Source: Anaerolineales bacterium (GTDB taxonomy: Bacteria; Chloroflexota; Anaerolineae; Anaerolineales; Villigracilaceae). From it: a stretch of DNA of 51,566 nt. Below, in pieces: positions 16,939 to 24,163 of this stretch. The stretch is from NCBI GenBank assembly GCA_017985935.1, contig JAGNWT010000005.1:30766-82331 (forward strand), in the 5' to 3' direction. Under the pieces are notes generated by a model. It ran no database searches, was not told where the DNA came from, and saw only the letters and a program-made list of their open reading frames with translations. Each line of letters starts with the position of its first letter. The first letter of the stretch is position 1. The position numbers were made by a program, and so were the translations under genes.

Positions 16939-17806
16939 ATTCATCTCCCAACAACCAATCCAATATCTTGGGTTTCTTCCTTGCTGTTTCATCCAGGCGC
17001 GGAGTTGCCAGCAGAACAACCGTGATGTTATCGTGGCCGCCGCGCTCGTTCGCAAGATTTACCAGCGTTTCCGCCGCCGCTTTCATATCCTTTTTCGAGC
17101 GGATGATCTTCAGCATCTCATCATCCCACACAAGATCGGTCAAGCCGTCGCTGCAAAGCAGGATGACATCGCCCGGCTCAAGGTGGAAGCCCTGGTTGCG
17201 TTCTGACTCTTCATCGCTTTCCTCGTTGTCGATCCGCAGGCGGAAATCCACTTCAGGCAGTTTGATGCCGCCAAGATGGCGGCGGATGACATGCACATTG
17301 GGATGGTCGCGCATTTGCTCGGCGGTGATGATGCCTTTTTCGAAGGCTTCCTGCACCCAGGTGTGATCGACCGTGAGCCTTTGGATGTGCTTGCCGCGCA
17401 CCAGATAGATCCGCGAGTCTCCCACATAGGCGGTGTACAGTCTATTCTCAATGACCCAGGCGCAGGCGCAAGTTGCGCCCATGCCCGTCTCGTTATCATT
17501 GCCAGCCGAATGAGAAGCGATCGCCTGACTGGCCAATTGGATCGCGTTCTCCAAAGATTTAACAGGCTTGCGCCCCGTGCTTTCTGAAATACCCTTGGTA
17601 ATGTAGTTCACCGCCAGTTCAGCGGCTACTTCACCCGCCCGATGCCCGCCAATGCCGTCTGCCACCACGGCGAAAACCGCCGGGCGTGGGTCATCATTGC
17701 CCAGCAGATAGGAAGAGATCGCGTAACGATCTTCATTCTTCTTACCGGACATGCCAGCATGACTAAGCGCTGCAACGTGCAGGTGGGCAAGTGTGGTACG
17801 GATCAT
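16937..17806 (-). CDS. PP2C-family serine/threonine protein phosphatase
   Basis: This 289-residue cytoplasmic PPM phosphatase would remove phosphate from Ser/Thr residues with two Mn/Mg ions. All hallmark motifs are present: SGKKNEDRY, VADGIGGHRAGE with the metal aspartate, YVGDSRIYL, LLCSDGLTDLV and GGHDNITVVLL with the second metal aspartate pair. It overlaps the vWA/FHA gene by ATGA and is the last gene of the operon. No Ser/Thr kinase is in the window, so its partner kinase must be elsewhere. The FHA-like domain of the upstream gene is a plausible functional partner, though its phospho-site is altered. Confidence 0.92.
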   Translation of the reverse strand: MIRTTLAHLHVAALSHAGMSGKKNEDRYAISSYLLGNDDPRPAVFAVVADGIGGHRAGEVAAELAVNYITKGISESTGRKPVKSLENAIQLASQAIASHSAGNDNETGMGATCACAWVIENRLYTAYVGDSRIYLVRGKHIQRLTVDHTWVQEAFEKGIITAEQMRDHPNVHVIRRHLGGIKLPEVDFRLRIDNEESDEESERNQGFHLEPGDVILLCSDGLTDLVWDDEMLKIIRSKKDMKAAAETLVNLANERGGHDNITVVLLATPRLDETARKKPKILDWLLGDE

Positions 17807-19728
17807 CTATAGTCGGAGTCGTCCAGGACGGTAATGGTGGGCCTTGCGACAACAGGCGGCTTCAAAAGTGTGAAACGGTAGATCAATTGCCCGAAGTGTA
17901 TCATATCCCCATGCGTCAGCCGATAGCCCTCGCGGGGGATAGGCTCATAATTCACCCATGTGCCCGCAACGGAGTTGTTATCCAGCAAAAGGTAGCCGCC
18001 ATCGTCGGTTTGCCTGAGACGGGCATGCACCAACGCAATGGAGGGGTCATCCAGGATCTGCGAACACTGCACCGGATCGGTGCCGAAAATGATCTCCGGC
18101 TCGACCACATTGATCGGCGCAACCGGGATCACCTGTCCATCGGGTTGGATCCGAATAAAGGATGCCCCCGCTTCTTTCTTTAATTTGGCGTCTGCCACTG
18201 CTTTCTTTGAGAGAATGCGTCGCTTCTTGTTCTTATCCGCAGCCTCAACAGGGGCGGGCGATTCCGCGATCGCCTGAATGGACTGGGTCAGCGGGTCGGC
18301 CTCTGCCTTGCGCGCAGCCTGAGCCGCCCGCAAAGACGGCACTCTCAACCGGCCTCCCAGCAGAATGGCAAAAAGCAGAAGCCCGGCAAAGATGATCGCG
18401 CCAAAGGTGATGGGCGTGCGGTATCTGGCTAGGAAAGCCGAGACCCCGCGCGGAGCCTGCACCACGGTCACAACAACCGGGACAGGCATGCTGCTTTTGC
18501 TCAACCCAAGCGAGTCCACGGCTTCGATCACGATCTGATGTTCAGAAGTCGTGATGTAAGAGGCAAGGTCCCATGTAAATTCGAGGAAGGGTTCTGTCGT
18601 GTTCTCATCCACGATCACGCCGTCCACATAGAGCGTGGTGCGTGTCAGCGGGCGTGGATGCCCGTCTGGAAATTCCGCAATGATCTCAACTTTTTGTTCC
18701 GTGGGCACAAGCAGTTCAGTATTAAAGGGATCGTCTTCAGGCGCACGCCGTGTGATCTGTAAAGTGGATGCGACCGGGAAAGGGTTGGGCGGTTGAATAT
18801 CCATGCTGAAAGCCTGCGTGCTGGAATTCAATGCTCCCGCCGGCAGACTGATCTGCACAGACAAGGCGTGGTCGCCGGATGATTTGACCCGTGACTGATA
18901 TGAGAAGGTGTAAACCCGCCGCAGGGAAGAGAAATAAGACTCAGGGTCTGGGAAACGCTCCAAACCCGAATAGGTGAACATGCTCCCGCCGGTACGGATC
19001 GCAAGATTGTTGAACGCGGCAGCGTTGGTGGTGTTGAAGGTCGTGTCGAGGTCAATGAGCCAGACAAAGATCCTGATCTTTTCTTCGAGGGCGCGTTGAG
19101 CATACGCCTCAAGAACAGTAGGAAGATTGGGGTCGTTCATGTAGGGAGTGATGAACAACACAGCCCGCTTCATTCCCAACTGCGGGGTCTGCGCGCTGAC
19201 AGTGTCCATGGCAGTGGTGAGAGATTGCAGGTTCGGGATCGCCGCGCGGAAGTCCGGCTTGAAGGAGGTCAACCCCACTACGAAATCTGCAGCGCCCGCA
19301 TGATTGATGACCGGTCCCGCCTGACTGACCAGGCTGTAATCATCGGGCTGGTCGGTTGGGCGTCCCTGCACCCACTGCGCCAGCACCTGCGCCGTGCGCT
19401 GAAAACGGGATGCGCCGGTTGTATCGCGGGTATCCAGCGATGCGCCCTGATTGACAGCGACCACCAGTTGCAGCGGAACCGCCACCTCGTTCAGAGAGTC
19501 AACGCGAAGGGGCTGCTCATCCTCGAGAACGGTGATGGCATCCGGCTTAAGCCCTGAAACGAAAGTGCCGTTCGAGTCGAAAACATCAAAACTTGCAGAC
19601 ACTGCCGGGAACGCAGAAAGATCCGCAGTGTACAGATTGGCATATGAAAGTCCCTGCTGTGCACGGGCATCCATTGCCGCGCCCAACACAAGACTCAAGC
19701 TGATAAGCAGGATGAAAAATCTACGCAT
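17803..19728 (-). CDS. Exported vWA-like protein with transmembrane helix and cytoplasmic FHA-like domain
   Basis: This 641-residue protein has a signal peptide (about 1-23), an extracytoplasmic von Willebrand A-like region (about 30-270), and an Ig-like stretch (about 310-400). A membrane helix follows (about 415-438), then a lysine-rich linker and a C-terminal FHA fold (about 540-630). FHA domains normally bind phosphothreonine. Here the GR, SxxH and NGT positions read FGTD, ALVH and AGT, so two main phospho-contacts are missing. The MIDAS of the vWA region is also weak (VVAVNQGAS). It could carry a signal or structural contact across the membrane, coupled to the adjoining PP2C by a 4-nt overlap. 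Confidence 0.78.
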   Translation of the reverse strand: MRRFFILLISLSLVLGAAMDARAQQGLSYANLYTADLSAFPAVSASFDVFDSNGTFVSGLKPDAITVLEDEQPLRVDSLNEVAVPLQLVVAVNQGASLDTRDTTGASRFQRTAQVLAQWVQGRPTDQPDDYSLVSQAGPVINHAGAADFVVGLTSFKPDFRAAIPNLQSLTTAMDTVSAQTPQLGMKRAVLFITPYMNDPNLPTVLEAYAQRALEEKIRIFVWLIDLDTTFNTTNAAAFNNLAIRTGGSMFTYSGLERFPDPESYFSSLRRVYTFSYQSRVKSSGDHALSVQISLPAGALNSSTQAFSMDIQPPNPFPVASTLQITRRAPEDDPFNTELLVPTEQKVEIIAEFPDGHPRPLTRTTLYVDGVIVDENTTEPFLEFTWDLASYITTSEHQIVIEAVDSLGLSKSSMPVPVVVTVVQAPRGVSAFLARYRTPITFGAIIFAGLLLFAILLGGRLRVPSLRAAQAARKAEADPLTQSIQAIAESPAPVEAADKNKKRRILSKKAVADAKLKKEAGASFIRIQPDGQVIPVAPINVVEPEIIFGTDPVQCSQILDDPSIALVHARLRQTDDGGYLLLDNNSVAGTWVNYEPIPREGYRLTHGDMIHFGQLIYRFTLLKPPVVARPTITVLDDSDYR

Positions 19729-19730
19729 AC

Positions 19731-20693
19731 CTAGGCTGCGATCACGGCGGTATCGGGTTCTTGAGGATGTTCGGGGTTGTCAAGTTCTTCTGGTTTGTTG
19801 GGAACGGCAAGCCGCATGTAGGTCAATGCCCAGACAGATTGGATGTAGGCGGTCAACACACCATTCAGGAAGATCAACACCGGCATGTATAAAGTGCAGC
19901 ACACCAGTGAAATGTACAGCGGCGTGAGAGACTCTCCAAGAGTAGTCAAACTGATAAAAACAGGGATGAATGCCGCAATGATCGGGATCGCGAAGATCAA
20001 ACCAATGATCCCTCCCCCTGCGCCAAGGATAAGCGACATGATGATCATGGTCACCGCGTTGGACTTCACGACCTCCCAGCCGCGCTTGATTCCGTCCAAC
20101 ATGCCAAGGTCTTCAAGCACAATGGCCGGCTGGGCTTGTTCCACGACCACGCTCACGATCCAGCCGACCGGGATGAGCACACAGATCAATGGAAGCATGC
20201 AGAGAAATCCAACGCCGGCGGTCAGCACCCCAAAGAACACGAACGGAATCACGATCAGCAGCACCACCAGCCCAACTAAAAAGTTCAAGCCAAAGATGCG
20301 CCAGAAATACGGCATGCTTTCGCTCCACACCTCGGCAAAAAGAATGCCATCCACATTCTTTTCTGCCAGGGCCGTACCCTTGATCAAGCCGATGCGTCCC
20401 ATCATGCCCAATGCGAAAAATAGTATTGCCAGGAAAATAATTGCCACGCCAATGGCAACGAAAATCCACCAGTTCTGCTCAAAGAAACGTCCCGCCTCGT
20501 TCGTAAACCCCTCAAGTTCCTGTCCAGAAAAAGGAACATCGCCGGAGCCTGAACTCTGATTATTGCTGCCGCTCCCGCTTCCCCCTCCGCTGCGAGCGCA
20601 GCTGGCCAGAATGCCAAAGATCCACAGAACCTTGTACTTCCAGATATTCTGCCACGCACGAGTCAGCACTTCGCCGAAGTTGAAATTTTTCAT
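19731..20693 (-). CDS. Multi-pass membrane protein (GPDPase-memb/DUF975-like)
   Basis: This 320-residue protein starts at the ATG at 20693 after AGGAGcatcc. It has a short amphipathic N-terminus (NFGEVLTRAWQNIWKYKVLWIF), a Gly/Ser-rich loop, and then about six hydrophobic segments containing VGLIKGTALAE, LVGLVVLLIV and IKRGWEVVKSNA. The spaced pattern of a GxxxGW-type amphipathic segment between helices is like the membrane domain found in glycerophosphodiester phosphodiesterases and YciC/DUF975 proteins. No enzymatic motif is present. It lies between guaA and the vWA/FHA gene with gaps of eight and two bases, so it is cotranscribed with both. Confidence 0.65.
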   Translation of the reverse strand: MKNFNFGEVLTRAWQNIWKYKVLWIFGILASCARSGGGSGSGSNNQSSGSGDVPFSGQELEGFTNEAGRFFEQNWWIFVAIGVAIIFLAILFFALGMMGRIGLIKGTALAEKNVDGILFAEVWSESMPYFWRIFGLNFLVGLVVLLIVIPFVFFGVLTAGVGFLCMLPLICVLIPVGWIVSVVVEQAQPAIVLEDLGMLDGIKRGWEVVKSNAVTMIIMSLILGAGGGIIGLIFAIPIIAAFIPVFISLTTLGESLTPLYISLVCCTLYMPVLIFLNGVLTAYIQSVWALTYMRLAVPNKPEELDNPEHPQEPDTAVIAA

Positions 20694-20701
20694 GGATGCT
20701 C

Positions 20702-22240
20702 CTATTCCCACTCAATGGTAGCGGGAGGTTTACTCGTAATATCATACACTACCCGATTAATTCCGTCCACTTCGTTAACGATGCGGCTCGAAGCCCTGGC
20801 CAGCAGGTCATAGGGCAGGCGCGCCCAGTCGGCGGTCATAAAATCTTCGGTGGTCACCACACGGATCGCCGCCGCCTCTTGATAAGTGCGCTGGTCGCCC
20901 ATCACCCCCACTGACCTTACAGGCAGCAACACAACAAAAGCCTGAGAAGCCGAACCTCCTTTGCCCAAAACACCTGCCTTGGATAATTCCTCCTGCAGGA
21001 TGAAATCCGCCGCCCGCAGACGGGACACCCGCTCCGGTGTGCACTCCCCGAGGCAACGCACGGTCAACCCCGGACCCGGGAACGGCTGCCGCCACACCAA
21101 GCCCTGACTCAGCCCAAGCGCTTCGCCCACCAACCGCACTTCATCCTTGAACAGATAGCGCAGCGGCTCAACAAGCTCAAATTGCATATCCTTTGGAAGC
21201 CCGCCCACGTTATGGTGGCTCTTGATCTTCTCTGCCTTGCTGCGGTCGGGACCGGAGGATTCCACCACGTCGGGGTAGATCGTTCCCTGCACTAAAAATT
21301 TGGGCTGCCCCACACTTTTTGCCTGATGTTCAAAAATGCGGATGAACTTCTCGCCCACGATCCGGCGTTTTTGTTCGGGGTCGGTAACGCCTTTCAACGC
21401 GCCAAGGAAGTCATCGCTGGCTTGCACGGTGATCAATTCCACACCAAGACCATCACGCAGAGCCGAGGCAACCTGCTCGCCTTCCTTGTGGCGCAGAAGT
21501 CCTGTATCCACAAACACAGAGATGAGCTGGTCGCCGATGGCTTTGTGAACCAACGCCGCCGCGACCGTTGAATCCACGCCGCCGCTGACCGCCGCCAACA
21601 CCCGTTCCCTGCCGACCTGGTTTCGAATGCGTGCCACTGCGTCGTCGATGATCGATGCCGGGGTCCACTCGGGCTTCGCACCGCAAATATCAACAGCAAA
21701 GTGCCTGAGCAGTTCAATTCCATTCGGGGTATGATGCACCTCAGGGTGGAATTGAACGCCGAAATATTTTCTTTGCATGTCACCCATGGCCGCGAATGGA
21801 CTGTTGCCAGACTTCGCCAGCGCAATAAATCCCTCGGGCATACGGGTGATCTTGTCACCGTGAGACATCCACACCCTGGAGAGCACATCGAGCATGGTGC
21901 CCGGCACAAGCGGCTGGATTTCTGCATGTCCGTATTCGCGTTCCGCAGACGGGCTGACCTCACCGCCCAGCGCGTGAGTCAATGCCTGCATGCCGTAGCA
22001 GATACCCAAAATGGGCAGCCCTGATTCAAGAATGAACTTTTGAATGTAGGGAGCATTCTCTTCATACACGGACTTCGGTCCGCCGGAGAGGATGAATCCC
22101 TTGGGGGCGATGGAGAGAATTTTTTCCTGCGGAGCATCCCACGGGAACAGTTCGCAATACACGTTGGATTCGCGCACACGCCGCGCAATGATCTGCGCAT
22201 ATTGAGATCCGAAATCGAGAATGGCAATGGATTCTGTCAT
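20702..22240 (-). CDS. guaA: GMP synthase (glutamine-hydrolysing)
   Basis: This 512-residue enzyme amidates XMP to GMP with glutamine and ATP in the cytoplasm. The class I amidotransferase half holds the nucleophile in LGICYGMQAL and the histidine in VQFHPEVHH. The ATP-pyrophosphatase half has the P-loop AAVSGGVDSTVAA and the dimerisation half ends in the usual PPATIEWE. The start has an AGGA site. It sits in one run with xpt and a HIT protein upstream, which makes a guanine-nucleotide salvage group. A 7-bp hairpin (GGTTGAA/TTCAACC) overlaps the end of the HIT gene just before guaA. Confidence 0.96.
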   Translation of the reverse strand: MTESIAILDFGSQYAQIIARRVRESNVYCELFPWDAPQEKILSIAPKGFILSGGPKSVYEENAPYIQKFILESGLPILGICYGMQALTHALGGEVSPSAEREYGHAEIQPLVPGTMLDVLSRVWMSHGDKITRMPEGFIALAKSGNSPFAAMGDMQRKYFGVQFHPEVHHTPNGIELLRHFAVDICGAKPEWTPASIIDDAVARIRNQVGRERVLAAVSGGVDSTVAAALVHKAIGDQLISVFVDTGLLRHKEGEQVASALRDGLGVELITVQASDDFLGALKGVTDPEQKRRIVGEKFIRIFEHQAKSVGQPKFLVQGTIYPDVVESSGPDRSKAEKIKSHHNVGGLPKDMQFELVEPLRYLFKDEVRLVGEALGLSQGLVWRQPFPGPGLTVRCLGECTPERVSRLRAADFILQEELSKAGVLGKGGSASQAFVVLLPVRSVGVMGDQRTYQEAAAIRVVTTEDFMTADWARLPYDLLARASSRIVNEVDGINRVVYDITSKPPATIEWE

Positions 22241-22265
22241 TGATTATTTCCTGGGTTGAAGTTTT

Positions 22266-22670
22266 TCAACCTGTAACATCTGAAATGAGGTGAAAATGCA
22301 AATGCGGGAAGTCTTGATACTTCCCGCCATTCACAATGAGACGATACGCCTGTAGATGAAATTCATCCACCAGGCTTTGAACTGTGGAATACAGGTCGGT
22401 GAGAAAATCCGCGTCAGCCGGGTGCAGGTGCGCCAGTGATGCGATCTCGCGCTTGGGCACGATCAACACATGAAACCCATAGCTGGGCGATGGATGATGA
22501 AACGCAAGCAGGCTCGAGGTCTCGCGCAGACGCGCGACAGGGATGAGAAAACTCATGTGGGCAAAGGTCCAGCCGATGAAGCGGATAATGATCGGATATC
22601 GGAGGAGCCTCTTGATGATCTTGAACAACAGACGATTAATGTTAATCCACGAAGGTGATCTTTTTATCAT
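22266..22670 (-). CDS. HIT-domain protein with unusual N-terminal segment
   Basis: The C-terminal ~95 residues are a histidine-triad domain: RLRETSSLLAFHHPSPSYGFHVLIVPKREI, then LIVNGGKYQDFPHLHFHLIS with the HxHxH active site. Such proteins hydrolyse or transfer nucleotides from nucleoside phosphoramidates and dinucleotides. Instead of the usual CxFC zinc-type N-terminus it has a basic and hydrophobic segment (KIIKRLLRYPIIIRFIGW), possibly membrane-associating. The best start is the ATG at 22670, which overlaps the end of xpt by 29 bases; a shorter start at 22556 would break the fold less cleanly. It is cotranscribed with xpt and guaA. Confidence 0.75.
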   Translation of the reverse strand: MIKRSPSWININRLLFKIIKRLLRYPIIIRFIGWTFAHMSFLIPVARLRETSSLLAFHHPSPSYGFHVLIVPKREIASLAHLHPADADFLTDLYSTVQSLVDEFHLQAYRLIVNGGKYQDFPHLHFHLISDVTG

Positions 22671-23214
22671 CCAACGACTTGATGCAAGCCAGAGACTCCA
22701 CCTGCACATTAAGCGGCTTGAGCGCGTCGCGCCCGCCTTCAAAGATCTTTTCGATCAAGGCGCCGATCCCAACGATCTTCGACCCGGCCACTTCTGCGAG
22801 GCGGGCCAACCCAAGGATGGTGGCACCCGAAGCAAGGAAGTCGTCGATAATGAGCACCTTCTCGTTGTTGGCAAGGTACTCCGGCGAGACGATCAACTCC
22901 ACCATGCGTCCCTTCGTGTGCGAGGGAGCAAGGGTGAGATACACCTGGTCTGGCATGGTAATGGGTTTGGTCTTGCGCGCGTACACCACGGGCAGACCAA
23001 GATGAATGCCTGTGGTCACAGCAGGAGCGATGCCGGATATTTCAGCGGTGAGGATCTTGGTTGCGCCGACATTCGCGAATCGTTTTGCAAATTCACGCCC
23101 GCAGGCATCCATCAACGATGGATCGACCTGATGATTAACGAAGCTATCCACTTTGAGAATTCCGTTCCCCAGTACCTGACCATCCCTTAAAATTCTTTCC
23201 TTCAGTTGTTGCAT
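22642..23214 (-). CDS. xpt: Xanthine phosphoribosyltransferase
   Basis: This 190-residue type I phosphoribosyltransferase converts xanthine and PRPP to XMP for salvage. It starts MQQLKERILRDGQVLGNGILKVDSF, a typical Xpt opening, and has the PRPP motif VLIIDDFLASGATILG near residue 125. The family length is about 190-195. The start at 23214 has a GGAGG site; the frame upstream to 23400 is not coding. It heads the xpt-HIT-guaA operon, so XMP made here can feed GuaA. I looked for a guanine riboswitch in the leader and saw none. Confidence 0.92.
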   Translation of the reverse strand: MQQLKERILRDGQVLGNGILKVDSFVNHQVDPSLMDACGREFAKRFANVGATKILTAEISGIAPAVTTGIHLGLPVVYARKTKPITMPDQVYLTLAPSHTKGRMVELIVSPEYLANNEKVLIIDDFLASGATILGLARLAEVAGSKIVGIGALIEKIFEGGRDALKPLNVQVESLACIKSLDDKKITFVD

Positions 23215-23446
23215 TTTGCCTCCGCATTGACTAGACAGATTTGGAAGGATTTTACAACGTGATAAAGGGATTTGCCAGAGGGAAATCGCAGGCACAATAA
23301 ACCGCCGATCCTGCTCCTGCTGAAAAAGGATCTTGAAATAAAAAATCTGCGCCGTTTTGAGCCGATCAACTTCAAAGTTCCGCCGTGTGAAGCCTCTCAC
23401 CCTTCATTAAGTTGTAAAAAAAGTCTGTGTTAGAATTCTGCGCGGA
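23215..23446. promoter_or_regulatory. Divergent xpt/maf intergenic region
   Basis: The 232 bases between divergent xpt and maf should hold both promoters. On the maf side TAGAAT (23431-23436) ends ten bases before the ATG. On the xpt side TAAAAT lies in the GTTGTAAAATCC stretch near 23253-23258. No guanine riboswitch core, terminator or repeat was recognised. Confidence 0.4.
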
Positions 23447-24115
23447 ATGAATAAAAAAAATCTGGTATTGGCATCCAACTCGCCGCGGCGCAAACAACTT
23501 CTCGCTTTGGGGAACTGGAATTTCACGACCATCGTCTCAGATGTGGATGAAAGCCAGCTCGCAGGCGAGAGTCCAACAGAGTATGTGCTTCGGCTGGCCA
23601 AAGCCAAGGCGCAAGCCGTGGCAGGCAAGGTAGACCCCGAAAGCATCATCATCGGCTCAGACACATCCGTGATCTTCAATGAGACCATTTTCGGCAAACC
23701 AGTTGACGAAGCCGACGCGGAGCACATGCTGCAACAACTGCGCGGGCAGACCCACCAGGTCTTCACAGGAGTCGCCTTTTATCGCGTAAGCGACGGCAAA
23801 ATTCTGACCGAGTTATGCATTACCGATGTGCCGATGCGCGCATACAGCAACGAAGAGATCGCGGCTTACATCCAGACCGGCGACCCAATGGATAAAGCCG
23901 GCGCGTACGCCATTCAGCATCCAAAGTTCCAGCCGGTCGCAGCGATGCACGGATGCTTCGCAGGCGTAATGGGATTACCCATGTGCCATGTGGTGCGTGC
24001 CTTGCGTCAACTGGACATCCAGCCGCCGGCAGACGTCCCTTCGGCTTGTCAGAACTTATTGAATTATCAATGTCATGTCTCGAGCAGGATTCTGCAAGGT
24101 GAAGCCGCCGGTTAG
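23447..24115 (+). CDS. maf: Maf-family nucleotide pyrophosphatase
   Basis: This 222-residue protein is a Maf/YhdE/YceF-type house-cleaning pyrophosphatase that hydrolyses modified or canonical nucleoside triphosphates. It starts LVLASNSPRRKQLLAL with the SxRR motif. It then has SDVDES, the IIGSDTSVI segment with the catalytic aspartate, a GKPVDEADAEHML helix and DKAGAYAIQ. The C-terminal extension after about residue 195 (PSACQNLLNYQCHV) goes beyond the core fold. It is divergent from xpt and is followed after 48 bases by the penicillin-binding protein. Confidence 0.92.
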   Translation: MNKKNLVLASNSPRRKQLLALGNWNFTTIVSDVDESQLAGESPTEYVLRLAKAKAQAVAGKVDPESIIIGSDTSVIFNETIFGKPVDEADAEHMLQQLRGQTHQVFTGVAFYRVSDGKILTELCITDVPMRAYSNEEIAAYIQTGDPMDKAGAYAIQHPKFQPVAAMHGCFAGVMGLPMCHVVRALRQLDIQPPADVPSACQNLLNYQCHVSSRILQGEAAG

Positions 24116-24163
24116 CCGGCTCCGCTTCTTTTGCACCCTGAGCGATCGATTGAAAGGAAACGA

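Noticed and set aside
23215..23446. Possible guanine riboswitch before xpt
   Set aside because: This was expected from other xpt operons, but the conserved core of the purine aptamer was not found on the minus strand.
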